This document shows, one piece after another, positions 48,522 to 57,124 of a stretch of DNA of 64,000 nt. Made by a program: the position numbers and the translations under genes. The notes beneath the pieces are model-generated. The model searched no databases. It saw nothing but the letters and a program-made list of their open reading frames with translations, and was not told the DNA's origin. The DNA is from Brytella acorum (GTDB lineage: Bacteria > Pseudomonadota > Alphaproteobacteria > Acetobacterales > Acetobacteraceae), in NCBI RefSeq assembly GCF_029309905.1, contig NZ_JARBJP010000001.1, forward strand, positions 680,454 through 744,453, read 5' to 3'. Every line of letters begins with the position of its first letter. Positions within the stretch are counted from its first letter, which is position 1.

Positions 48522-49298
48522 GGTGCGTTCCGGAGGAAAGGGACTCATGAAGGAAAAATGCCCGGCACCGGGTACGATGGCGTCGTTCATCGGGATTCCA
48601 GGCCGTAATCCGTGGCGGATGATGTCGGCGTGCCATTGAGGCGTGATGGTGTCCTTTTCTCCCGTTCTCATGAAAACGGGTGCTTTTATGGCCTTGAGCG
48701 CTTCGGATTCACGATACCAGAATGTCGCCGGAGCCATCAGGATCAGAGCGCGGATATCATCCCGGTGGGGGACTTGGACGGCTGCGGGTGACGCGTCGCC
48801 CGTTTCTCTCTCGCTTGTGACCGGCACGCCGCCAGCGAGAGCGAGCGCCGTGTAAGCGCCAAGAGAATGGCCAGCGAGAGCGATTTTTTCGCGGTCGGCG
48901 TGGGCGCCGATGTCTGTATCGGCCAGCAAGGCGTTAAGGACGAGATCGAGGTGCCGCGGTCTGTTTTCGAGACAGTCGATCGTTCCGGCCAGGCCGTTAT
49001 CACCGGTCGTGTTTCCCGGGTGCCGCACGAGAGCTGCCATCATGCCGTTGCGTGCAAGGTGGAGGCCGAGGTCGCGATGCGCCTCCGGAAAGCCGCCATT
49101 TCCGTGTGAAACCACGACGAGAGGGCATCCGTTCGCCGCGATCGGAGCGTCCGACGCGACTTCAATCACGTACGGGCCGTACGGGGTCGGTGCGGTGCGG
49201 TCTTCCGCCGGATAAAATAGAGCCACGTCGATCCGTGCGTGCTGAACGGGGTCCGTAATTTCGATCCGGCGAAATCCCGCTGGGGAAAGTTTGGCCAT
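48390..49298 (-). CDS. Alpha/beta hydrolase, dienelactone-hydrolase/PAF-acetylhydrolase-like
   Basis: The 302-residue protein has the oxyanion-side motif VVSHGNGG near residue 80 and the nucleophile elbow GHSLGAYTAL near 152, with an acid in TGEKDTITP and a His in PGAGHFSF. This is a complete Ser-Asp-His hydrolase set. No signal peptide is clear with the start at 49298; ATG 49349 is an alternative. The substrate is unknown. Its 3' end overlaps the glycosyltransferase on the other strand. Confidence 0.82.
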   Translation of the reverse strand: MAKLSPAGFRRIEITDPVQHARIDVALFYPAEDRTAPTPYGPYVIEVASDAPIAANGCPLVVVSHGNGGFPEAHRDLGLHLARNGMMAALVRHPGNTTGDNGLAGTIDCLENRPRHLDLVLNALLADTDIGAHADREKIALAGHSLGAYTALALAGGVPVTSERETGDASPAAVQVPHRDDIRALILMAPATFWYRESEALKAIKAPVFMRTGEKDTITPQWHADIIRHGLRPGIPMNDAIVPGAGHFSFMSPFPPERTSPGLPPSQDPLGFDRRAFLRSLNDEIVDNLRNIFDRPASTDRL

Positions 49299-49311
49299 GG
49301 CTGTCGGCTTT

Positions 49312-50232
49312 TCAGTTTTGGCTGGATGGGCGCGTCGGTACCGGGGCATTGCAGACGTCAACACCTCCCGCAGGACGGACGTAAAACGGGTCCGTCCGGT
49401 TGGCCCGCGCATGAAGATATTGAATGAAACTCGGGCTATCGGTTTTCATGACCTCGAAGCGAGGACGGGCCGAGGAAGGCAGATCAATCGCCAGCCGGGC
49501 ACTTTGGATCGATGTGAACTCGGCGGGTGTTCGATAGAAGCCCATGTCACCCGTGCCGCGCGGTAGGGCGGTCAGCGCGTCCATCCCACTCAGAACCCGG
49601 CCGACGAGCGCGATATTACGATCGAGTTGACGGGGTGCCTGCCCGATGACCGTGTAAAGTTCGGTGCCATCGCCGGTGTTCGGCGGCATGTCGCGGCCCG
49701 CGCCGACCATGCCGTAACAATGGGCCAGCCAGACGGTGTGGCCGTCCGTGCCCACAGGCCAACCCGAGGTAAACCCGGTCTGCGCCGCATACGCGTCGGG
49801 ACGGTTCAGCGGGGTCAGTGAGAGGCCGGTATCCGAGCGTTCATATTCCGGTGGAAGCACGGCCTCCACAGTTGCGGGAAGGGCTTTGCGGCTTGGATTT
49901 CCAGCCCACTGGGTCACGTAGCCATCCTGAACGCGCGTAATATCCCCGCCATCCCACCATCGGGCTTTGCTGAGGGCAACGATGTTCTGGACATGCCGCG
50001 GCGCAAAAGCGGGAGCCAGCTGGATCACCACCACACGGTTATTGTAGAGCGTGAGGACAAGCAGATCCTGCGACTGGATTTCCTGCCAGGCGGAAGAAGG
50101 GGCTTGCTTAACGATCGACGTCGGCGTCTCGGCTCTGGCGGGCAGCGTCGAGAGAGCGAAGAGACCGAGTCCGAAGGCAATGCGGGTAAAACAATCAGGC
50201 ATGCGTCCCATCGGAAGCCGTCGCTCTGGCAT
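49312..50232 (-). CDS. Periplasmic cyclophilin-type peptidyl-prolyl isomerase
   Basis: The 306-residue protein has a signal peptide (cleavage near ARA|ET) and a cyclophilin fold. The segments FAPRHVQNIVALSKARWWDG, ITRVQDGYVTQWAG and the late TELYTVIGQAPRQLDRNIALVGRV follow the family order, although the exact FHRVIxGF motif is altered. Starts at 50232, 50211 and 50202 are possible. It lies 13 nt downstream of the hydrolase gene start, on the same strand. Confidence 0.8.
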   Translation of the reverse strand: MPERRLPMGRMPDCFTRIAFGLGLFALSTLPARAETPTSIVKQAPSSAWQEIQSQDLLVLTLYNNRVVVIQLAPAFAPRHVQNIVALSKARWWDGGDITRVQDGYVTQWAGNPSRKALPATVEAVLPPEYERSDTGLSLTPLNRPDAYAAQTGFTSGWPVGTDGHTVWLAHCYGMVGAGRDMPPNTGDGTELYTVIGQAPRQLDRNIALVGRVLSGMDALTALPRGTGDMGFYRTPAEFTSIQSARLAIDLPSSARPRFEVMKTDSPSFIQYLHARANRTDPFYVRPAGGVDVCNAPVPTRPSSQN

Positions 50233-50437
50233 CGGACCACAGCATGGACTTCCGTTCCCTTTCCTGGATGATCGCCGCAGGTGAAGCGGCTCCTCATCCT
50301 TATGAAACGAATTTGGCGTTTCAGGAAACGGACGCCACTACACATCTGCGTCGGTGTCGTTGCAGGCCAGAAATACGCATTGGATCTGATGGTCGCCACT
50401 GCTGAAGCGGCGACATCGTTGTATCAGTGGAAGGGGC

Positions 50438-51295
50438 TCAACGGGGGGAACTCAGCGTTTCGCTCTGGACGGCGCGGCCGCCGACCTGGCTGCTGTAGGA
50501 CTTGCGGCTGTCGTAATTGGCAGGATACGGACTGCCCGAGACGGAGTTTCCGGAGGTCGTTGGAGACACGGCAGGCACGGAAGAGGTCGCGACTGGCGTG
50601 ATCGCGACACGCGTCAGGATGCTCCGCAGAGGGTCAGCGCCGGGATTGTTGACGCGCATCGTGACCACGATGTCTTCCGGCCCGACCGTCTGGTTGTAGT
50701 AACTGCGGTTGGCGGCGCTGTTGACGGTCAGTTTCGAGCCGCCGAGGGAGGCGCCGGCGAACAGTCCCTTGGATTTCTGAATGGCGAGGATATCCGTATT
50801 GCTTACGCCTGCGGTGCTGTCTTCAAAGCCGGTTCCGACCGTTGCGAAGGACGCCGACGCACCGGCGTTGAATTTGAACTGGCTGTCGAGAAGAGCCTGG
50901 AGTCCACGATCCGACATGACGAAGAGCATCATCTCGGAGTCTTCCATGCCGAACTGGATGCCGATTGAGCCGGAGCTGAGCGTGTAGAATGCCGGGTCGG
51001 ACCAGGAGCCTCGTGCATCTCGCGAAAGCAGGAGGCAACCGCCACCCGAGCCGCCGATTCCAAACGACATGCGGAAGATAGACGGGCAGATCAGGACGGC
51101 CCGCGATTTCGCCAGATATTTCTGAACGGACGATTGCGCCGTTGTATTCTGGAAAATGTCCTGAACCGCCAGCGTGGCGCGATCAATCAGCGACTGCTGG
51201 CTGGTGGCGGCGTGACTCCCTGGTGCGATAAGCAGCGGCGCGATAGCCAGCAGGGCGGTGAGCCCGAAGCGAAGCCTGTGGCAGGTCAGCGGCAT
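50438..51295 (-). CDS. SYLF (Ysc84) domain lipid-binding protein
   Basis: The 285-residue protein has a signal peptide (cleavage near SHA|AT) and an SYLF domain: RAVLICPSIFRMSFGIGGSGG, then DPAFYTLSSGSIGIQFG, and a conserved AGASASFATVGTG core. SYLF domains bind phosphoinositides in eukaryotes; bacterial members are outer-membrane or periplasmic and poorly understood. ATG 51295 is chosen because GGAG lies 9 nt upstream. The C-terminal 40 residues are Ser/Pro-rich and likely disordered. Confidence 0.85.
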   Translation of the reverse strand: MPLTCHRLRFGLTALLAIAPLLIAPGSHAATSQQSLIDRATLAVQDIFQNTTAQSSVQKYLAKSRAVLICPSIFRMSFGIGGSGGGCLLLSRDARGSWSDPAFYTLSSGSIGIQFGMEDSEMMLFVMSDRGLQALLDSQFKFNAGASASFATVGTGFEDSTAGVSNTDILAIQKSKGLFAGASLGGSKLTVNSAANRSYYNQTVGPEDIVVTMRVNNPGADPLRSILTRVAITPVATSSVPAVSPTTSGNSVSGSPYPANYDSRKSYSSQVGGRAVQSETLSSPR

Positions 51296-51379
51296 GAAAA
51301 CGGGCTCCGTCATGTCATAGGGATAGGTTGCGGGAACGAAGGTTAGCGGCGGATTATGTTTGAATGATGAAGCGCGGTT

Positions 51380-52189
51380 TCAATCCAGAGCCACTTCCGC
51401 GGCGCGCGCGAGTTCTCCGGCGATGGCTGGCGCAGCCGTGAAGAGAAGGGCGCCTCCCGTCAGGCCACCGATCTCCAGGAAGGGAGACGTGACGGCCCCC
51501 GCCTCGTGCAGCAGGACCATTCCCGCAGCGACGTCCCACAGATTGATGACCAGTTCGAGATAGGCTTCCTGCCGACCGCATGCGACATCTGCAATCGCCA
51601 GAGCGCCCGACCCGCATGAGCGCGGCATCACACCCAGGCTCATGAAGGCCCGCATATGCTTCGCATAGACGTCCGGCGTCACTTTGGGACTCCAGCCCAT
51701 TTCCACCATGGCAGTGCGGGTATCGGCGATGTCCGAGGCCTTGATGCGCTTTCCGTTCAGGAATGCTCCGTGTCCGCGCTGGGCCGTATAGATTTCATGC
51801 AGGGCCGGGGCGTGAATGACGCCGGCAACGGGAAGCTTTCCATGCATGAGGCCAATCGAGATGCACCACCGTTCGCGGCCGCGCGCGTAGTTCGACGTGC
51901 CGTCGATCGGATCGACGACCCATGTGAGGGTTCCGCTGCGCCGACTGCCGGCTTCCTCACCCATGAACCCGTCTTCAGGGTAAAGGGCGTTAAGGCGCTC
52001 GGCGATCAGTTTTTCGACCGCACCATCCGTTTCCGTCAGATAGTCCTGCATGCCCTTGGTCGTTCCAGTGGGGCCGCCCGGTGGGGGGCGCATGGCCATG
52101 GCCAGTGCGGCGGCGTCTTCAGCGATGGCGCGCGCGGCGGCCAGACGGCGGGCGATCATGCGATCGTCGATAGGGGTGGCGGAGGTCAT
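51380..52189 (-). CDS. Inositol monophosphatase family protein
   Basis: The 269-residue enzyme shows the metal-binding motifs GEEAGSRR, DPIDGTSNY near residue 92 and WDVAAGMVLLHEAGA near 220. Members include SuhB, HisN (histidinol phosphatase) and CysQ; sequence alone does not choose between them. ATG 52189 has AGGAGA 8 nt upstream. The start is only 13 nt after mmcB, so both are probably co-transcribed. Confidence 0.9.
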   Translation of the reverse strand: MTSATPIDDRMIARRLAAARAIAEDAAALAMAMRPPPGGPTGTTKGMQDYLTETDGAVEKLIAERLNALYPEDGFMGEEAGSRRSGTLTWVVDPIDGTSNYARGRERWCISIGLMHGKLPVAGVIHAPALHEIYTAQRGHGAFLNGKRIKASDIADTRTAMVEMGWSPKVTPDVYAKHMRAFMSLGVMPRSCGSGALAIADVACGRQEAYLELVINLWDVAAGMVLLHEAGAVTSPFLEIGGLTGGALLFTAAPAIAGELARAAEVALD

Positions 52190-52202
52190 GGGAGGTTCTC
52201 CT

Positions 52203-52697
52203 TCAATCGGCACGCAGCGTCGCGCGCAGGGAAGCCGTAATGGCCGGATCTTCAAGGCCGGATAAACGCAACGCGGCCGTGCGGGCAAAATTCCTTGTCA
52301 GCGTGCGGCGCCGGGCAGGGGCCAGTCGCGTTTCCGTCGCCTCGCGGACGATAGCGCATTCGCCTATGATGCCCGACGAAAGATTGCCGACAGCCGCGAC
52401 GATGATTCCGACATCGTCGGGAAGCAGAGACAGCGGAAAATCCTCGCTGACAGCGAAATAGAGCCGGTCGCACCACACGCGATACTCTGGCCATTTCAGG
52501 TCGGACAGAAAGTCACGAGGACCGGATTTGATTTCGATACAGGCGAAGCTGTCGTCCTGACACAGCGCCATGATGTCCGCTCGTCTGCTGGCCGTTGTGA
52601 GCGTGAATTCGTTGACAGGTGCCCAGGCCAGTGTACGGCACAGCGCCAGGGTGGCTCTGCGGATCTGGATCTGAACGTCCGGCAAAAGGAGTTGCAT
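52203..52697 (-). CDS. mmcB: MmcB-family DNA repair protein
   Basis: The 164-residue protein has a restriction-endonuclease-like pattern: RRADIMAL, CIEIKSGPRDFLSDLKWPEY and CDRLYFAV, then ARRRTLTRNFARTAALRL. This is the MmcB family, first linked to mitomycin C resistance in Caulobacter. ATG 52697 gives the usual length; the frame extends to 52757. It may be under SOS control, but no LexA site was identified. Confidence 0.85.
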   Translation of the reverse strand: MQLLLPDVQIQIRRATLALCRTLAWAPVNEFTLTTASRRADIMALCQDDSFACIEIKSGPRDFLSDLKWPEYRVWCDRLYFAVSEDFPLSLLPDDVGIIVAAVGNLSSGIIGECAIVREATETRLAPARRRTLTRNFARTAALRLSGLEDPAITASLRATLRAD

Positions 52698-52903
52698 GGC
52701 GTCTCTTATGCACAATTCGGAACCGGATGTCGTCTTGCGGCAGACCGGGAAAGTCATCCTTCGCTTCTTGAATGCGTTTCACGCGCGTTTTATAGGCAAA
52801 GGATCTCTCAAATATGTCGTTCGTATGCGCGGAGTTATGCGTGGCGCTCGGCCGCATGCGCGTGGAACCTCTCAAGAAGGTCCGGAAAAGGAAAAAGCGA
52901 CAC

Positions 52904-53227
52904 ATGATGCAGGAACCCACCCATCCGGTTTTCGCACGTATCAAAACGGTCGTCATGGCCGACAAGGCCCTGAGCTGTGCCTGTGTCGGCGGGTTCTGCT
53001 TTCTGATCGGACTTGTGGCCGGGCATATGGAAGAACGGGGTGCGTTTGCGCTCCAGCTTATTTCGCTTGTCTGTTTCGCACTGGCGATCCGCTTTGAGAA
53101 AAATGCGAATGCCTGGATGTTTTACGCACTGTTTCTGGGCGCGTCGTTCATTCTCATCATGATGGATTTCACCATGTCCGGCAGTCTCACGCAGCTGCGT
53201 TCAACGCGTCTCTTCAGCGCGGACTGA
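52904..53227 (+). CDS. Small three-span membrane protein of unknown function
   Basis: The 107-residue protein has three hydrophobic spans (about residues 20-40, 48-64 and 70-92) and no recognised family. AAGGAAAAAG lies about 12 nt before the ATG at 52904. It is rightward and alone, between two leftward gene groups, which supports an own promoter. Confidence 0.65.
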   Translation: MMQEPTHPVFARIKTVVMADKALSCACVGGFCFLIGLVAGHMEERGAFALQLISLVCFALAIRFEKNANAWMFYALFLGASFILIMMDFTMSGSLTQLRSTRLFSAD

Positions 53228-53296
53228 TCGTCCTTAGGAAAAGCCCGGTCGCGTATGCGCGGTCCAGACCACGGGGTGGTCCCGGAAGGAGCGTCG

Positions 53297-54061
53297 TCAG
53301 GACGCGAGCAGTTTTTCAGCCAGGGCGAGGTCAGACGGTTTATCGACGTCGACGGCGGCGCGCCCGTCTGACAAAGGGATGAGGCGGACGCGGGCGCCCG
53401 TCAGCTGGCGGATGCGTTTGCACAGGCTGTCCGATGTGAGGCGGCCCGTCAGGGCCCGGAACAACGTGCCGTAACCGAGTGTTGCAGCCATGCGCCATGG
53501 ACGTTTGCGATTGCGTTCGAGATTGCGCCACAGGCGCACGACCTCAGCGGCACGAGGAGTGCCGAACCAGAACAGATTGCAACCGGAAAACGTGAGGTCG
53601 CGCAGGTGGATATATGTGCGTTTCGTGCCTGGCACATCGCGCTCGATCACGGTCCGCGACGCGACGCCCACGGCGAGGTCGCACGAATGTGTCCCCTGGG
53701 CGTTCGTGGCCGCCTCCAGAAATTCATGGATCCATGCGGAACGCAGGAGGGGGTGGTCGGCCGTCGTCATCAAAAGGGGCGTGCCCAGGCTTTCCAGCGC
53801 GAGCGCCACGCTTCCGCTCGGTCCGGATGCTGTTGGCAGAACCTTTGCTTCGCCCAGCAATGGAGCGACGGCTTGCGGGTCTTCGATGCTCACATAGAAA
53901 GGACCGAGTCCCTGCGTGGCTTCAAGGGTCGCGAGAACGCGGGCGAGCATCGGCTGACCGCCGACGGGCAGAAGGGCCTTATGGGCGACCTTACCGTGCA
54001 GGGCCAGAGGATCACGCGCGCCGTCGCGTGATCCTGCCAGGATGAGAACGGGTAGTGTCAT
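53297..54061 (-). CDS. MobA-like nucleotidyltransferase, last gene of the lptFG-hydroxylase operon
   Basis: The 254-residue protein has an NTP-transferase fold with the signature LILAGSRDGARDPLA, the conserved Lys in HKALLPVGGQPML and the metal-binding MTTADHPLL. It overlaps the hydroxylase gene by 4 nt. In Caulobacter a nucleotidyltransferase of the sphingolipid region (CpgD) makes CDP-glycerate for ceramide phosphoglycerate, and this gene could play that role here (inference). A molybdenum-cofactor role is less likely from context. Confidence 0.75.
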   Translation of the reverse strand: MTLPVLILAGSRDGARDPLALHGKVAHKALLPVGGQPMLARVLATLEATQGLGPFYVSIEDPQAVAPLLGEAKVLPTASGPSGSVALALESLGTPLLMTTADHPLLRSAWIHEFLEAATNAQGTHSCDLAVGVASRTVIERDVPGTKRTYIHLRDLTFSGCNLFWFGTPRAAEVVRLWRNLERNRKRPWRMAATLGYGTLFRALTGRLTSDSLCKRIRQLTGARVRLIPLSDGRAAVDVDKPSDLALAEKLLAS

Positions 54062-54876
54062 GCGGACTTTCGCGTGTTGTCCCGGGCGCTTTCGCGAGCC
54101 GTTTCGGGGCGATCCCGCGGCGGCGAGCCGGTTTGCTCCATAACCCACGGGTAGCGTCGGGCTTCCTCTACGGTGTAACCCAGATTGAAGACATGGGCGC
54201 TGCGGGGACGGGCACGGGAGTTCTCGTAGAAGCTGCCAAAGACACGGTCGGCCATGTAGTTCGTGATGCCGTAATTGCCGTTTTCGTCGTGAAAATGGTG
54301 CAGAACATGCAACTGCTTGATGTGGGACACCCACTTCCAGCGTGGCTTGTAAGCCAGGTGCTGAATGCAGTGAAAGAACTCGTACACGCATGTCGTTACG
54401 AGACCGGTCGTCGCGGCTGCGAACGCGCCGCCCCAGCCGCCGATGGCGTAGCCGATCGGAAAGACGATGATGCCGATGGTGGGAACGGTGTTCAGAGGCG
54501 ATCCGAACAGGACATCGAGCAGGTGGGGGTCCTGGTGGTGATCGAAATGGACCCGCTTCCATAGCGATGCGGTCACGGGATTACGATAAAGCCAGCGTCC
54601 GTGAAGAATGAATCGATGAATGAGGTACCAGGCCAGGGGATAAACGACGACGACGGCGAGGGCCGGAATGACGACATGCGGAAGAGACGGGCGGAAATGG
54701 AATGTCGCCAGCGCGCATATGACGATCAGGGCGAAATAGAACAGGATCGTCGGGTATGTCAGGTACGCCATCCACAGTTGACGTAGGTCCATCTTGCCGA
54801 GATCGAAACTGCGACCGGTCTGCAGAGAGGCTCTCTCATTCCACATCTGTCGTAGGCTAGGGCGTTTCTGGTTCAT
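54058..54876 (-). CDS. Fatty acid hydroxylase / sterol desaturase superfamily protein
   Basis: The 272-residue di-iron membrane enzyme has the eight-histidine pattern: HRFILH near residue 88, HFDHH, then HVLHHFH, with four hydrophobic spans. It hydroxylates or desaturates a lipid. Being coupled to LptF/LptG-like genes and close to serine palmitoyltransferase, it is a candidate for ceramide or 2-hydroxy-acyl hydroxylation, in line with 2-hydroxypalmitoyl ceramides reported from Acetobacter. ATG 54876 overlaps the stop of the preceding gene. Confidence 0.85.
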   Translation of the reverse strand: MNQKRPSLRQMWNERASLQTGRSFDLGKMDLRQLWMAYLTYPTILFYFALIVICALATFHFRPSLPHVVIPALAVVVVYPLAWYLIHRFILHGRWLYRNPVTASLWKRVHFDHHQDPHLLDVLFGSPLNTVPTIGIIVFPIGYAIGGWGGAFAAATTGLVTTCVYEFFHCIQHLAYKPRWKWVSHIKQLHVLHHFHDENGNYGITNYMADRVFGSFYENSRARPRSAHVFNLGYTVEEARRYPWVMEQTGSPPRDRPETARESARDNTRKSA

Positions 54877-55967
54877 CGTTCTTCCATCTTCAGCAGCCAC
54901 GCGATCCCGAACATGATCGCCATGATCGGCGCGGCAACGATCGCGGGAACGGCGGGCAGGGTCCCGGCGTTGCCAAGCGCCTGGATGAGCCCCTGAAGGA
55001 CGATAAACCCAAATCCCGCGCCAAGTGCGGCTACCGGCATCAAGCTGCGCGTGCCAGTCCGAGGAGGGATATAGACCACTGGAAGCGCCAGGAGAAGCAT
55101 GACGCACAAATTCAGCGGAATGATGTAAGGCAGGAAAAGAGCCATACGATAGGCCGCTTTGGGAAGGCTCGCGGCCGCACCGTGATGCAGAATGGCGTTG
55201 ATCTTGCGGGTGCTCAGAATGGGATAGCTCTGGGACATCACCAGGATGTCGTCGGGTGTAACTCCCGCCTGTCCGATGGTGTGGTCGCCCGTGACCTTTA
55301 CGACAACTTTGTTGGGCTGGGGGCTCAGCCAGCGCATGTTGTGGACGTGCCATTCGCCTTTTTCATAGTTCGCCGTTTCTGCGGTTGCCGTGCCGATCAG
55401 AAGACCGTCGGCATTGCGCTGGAAAAGGGCGAGACTATAGAGATCGCGCCCACCCCGGCCAAAAGCTCCGACATGGACGATGTCGGTCCGGCTGTGGAAC
55501 CAGAAGGCGCGTGTATCATCCTGCGGGTGTCGATCCGTCTGGCTCCACCATCGGGCGAGCTGGAGTTCCGCCTGCGGGGCCGCGAATTCATGAAGAGCCA
55601 TGGCGATCATTCCCACGACCAGCGTCGCGGGCAGCATCAGCAGGTAGAGCCGCACGGTGGACAGACCGGCAGCCCGGAGGCTCGCGACTTCGCTGTTGAG
55701 CGTCATCTGCATGAGAAGGAACAACGCGCCCATCATCACGCTGAGCGGAATGGCCTGGAGGACGATCGCGGGGAAATGCAGAATCGCGTAGGTCAGGACA
55801 CCCTTCAGGCCGAGATGACGCCCGAGGATGAGTGTCGTCTGCTCCAGCAGTGAGAGAATTTCCATCAGGGCGGACAGCACGAAGGTGCAGAGCAGGACGC
55901 GTCCGAGAAGACCTTGCGAGAAGGCCATCAGCAGAACGCGGCGGGGCGGGCGATGTGCCTGGGTCAT
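54873..55967 (-). CDS. LptG-like (YjgP/YjgQ family) permease
   Basis: The 364-residue protein has the family plan: three N-terminal membrane helices, a periplasmic beta-jellyroll (about residues 130-260) and three C-terminal helices. Family segments include SEVASLRAAGLSTVRLYLLMLP and the late PLNLCVMLLLALPVVYIPPR. LptF and LptG form the membrane part of the LPS exporter. Here the gene lies in a lipid-modification operon, so the cargo may be another lipid. Starts at 55967, overlapping the lptF-like stop. Confidence 0.85.
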   Translation of the reverse strand: MTQAHRPPRRVLLMAFSQGLLGRVLLCTFVLSALMEILSLLEQTTLILGRHLGLKGVLTYAILHFPAIVLQAIPLSVMMGALFLLMQMTLNSEVASLRAAGLSTVRLYLLMLPATLVVGMIAMALHEFAAPQAELQLARWWSQTDRHPQDDTRAFWFHSRTDIVHVGAFGRGGRDLYSLALFQRNADGLLIGTATAETANYEKGEWHVHNMRWLSPQPNKVVVKVTGDHTIGQAGVTPDDILVMSQSYPILSTRKINAILHHGAAASLPKAAYRMALFLPYIIPLNLCVMLLLALPVVYIPPRTGTRSLMPVAALGAGFGFIVLQGLIQALGNAGTLPAVPAIVAAPIMAIMFGIAWLLKMEER

Positions 55968-57124
55968 GTCGGTCGAACCAGTCTGCGGCGCAGCCACGAG
56001 CCGCGTGAACGCCGGTGAATGGCGCTTACACATATCGCACAGAAGATCAGTTCAGGCATCCAGATTGCCAGAAGTGCGGATATGCCCCGCTGGGAGACGA
56101 GCCCATTTCCGAACTGTAAGAGATGATCAAAACCGACCAGAACGAGCGCCAGCGCAATCAGACCCACAACTGGACGGCGGCGCTTCGCGCCCATGGCCAG
56201 GGCGACGGCGAGGGCAGGAATAAATGGTATCGCGAGCGCGCGAGCCAGGCGAAAATTGAGTTCGGCCCGGACGTCGTTCTGGCCGATGTCAGGGGGCGTA
56301 CTGGACGGATGGCAAAGATATTTCACCAGTTCGAGCAACGTCAGCTCGCGCTGGTCCATGCCGCGTTTGCGGAATTTCGCTGCGGCGGCCTTCGGCAGAA
56401 TCAGTCTGTCGCTGTGGGCAAAATAAGTCTGGGAAGGGTCGTGAAGCGAACCCGGCCCGGGATCGGTCAGGATCATGCCGTTCCAGAGGTCAAGGCGTGT
56501 CGCGCGTTTCCCCGGCGCGACGGTGAGGAGGCCCCGTTTCGCCGTAATAATGCGGACAACTCCGTTTTTTTCCTGTTCGCGGATAAACACACGATGCAGG
56601 ACCGTGCCGCGGTGCGAAACCGCATCCGCGGTCAGGACCGCTCCGTCGGCGGTGGCGGCGAACATCCCTGCCTGAAGATGAGGCGCCCATCCCGTATGAG
56701 CAGCGAAATAAAAGCCCGCGCGATAGTCGTATCGGGCCACGGGCTGGATGTAGCCGTAGAGAAGGACGCTCATGGCGCCGAGGGCGAGACCGGTCTGCAT
56801 GAAAGGGCGCGCAATTCTCAGCAGAGAGACTCCCGCAGCCATCAAAGCGTCGATTTCGTTGTTCTCGCTCATTCTCCGGGCGATCTGGAATACGCTGACG
56901 CACAGGGCGGCGGGGAGGGCCAGGCCCATGTAATGAGGCAGGAGATCCGTCAGAAGACCGATGAAAGTGGCGAGCGAACTGCCCGTCGCGGCAAGATCGT
57001 TGAACAGCACCATGAGGCGTTCAAGCAGAAGGGCAAGCAGAACGGCTCCAAGTGCGATGACGAAGGGGGGGATAAGTTGCGTCAGCAGGTATCGGTCCAG
57101 CGTCGGCAGCCGTTTGCGCATCAT
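55964..57124 (-). CDS. LptF-like (YjgP/YjgQ family) permease
   Basis: The 386-residue protein has the same plan, with LDRYLLTQLIPPFVIALGAVLLALL in the first helix, the cytoplasmic coupling segment ENNEIDALMAAGVSLLRIARPF near residue 90 that meets LptB, and the end KRRRPVVGLIALALVL. Its ATG (57124) overlaps the metallophosphoesterase stop. Only one LptF/LptG-type pair is in the window, and no lptB, lptC or lptD gene is nearby. Confidence 0.86.
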   Translation of the reverse strand: MMRKRLPTLDRYLLTQLIPPFVIALGAVLLALLLERLMVLFNDLAATGSSLATFIGLLTDLLPHYMGLALPAALCVSVFQIARRMSENNEIDALMAAGVSLLRIARPFMQTGLALGAMSVLLYGYIQPVARYDYRAGFYFAAHTGWAPHLQAGMFAATADGAVLTADAVSHRGTVLHRVFIREQEKNGVVRIITAKRGLLTVAPGKRATRLDLWNGMILTDPGPGSLHDPSQTYFAHSDRLILPKAAAAKFRKRGMDQRELTLLELVKYLCHPSSTPPDIGQNDVRAELNFRLARALAIPFIPALAVALAMGAKRRRPVVGLIALALVLVGFDHLLQFGNGLVSQRGISALLAIWMPELIFCAICVSAIHRRSRGSWLRRRLVRPT

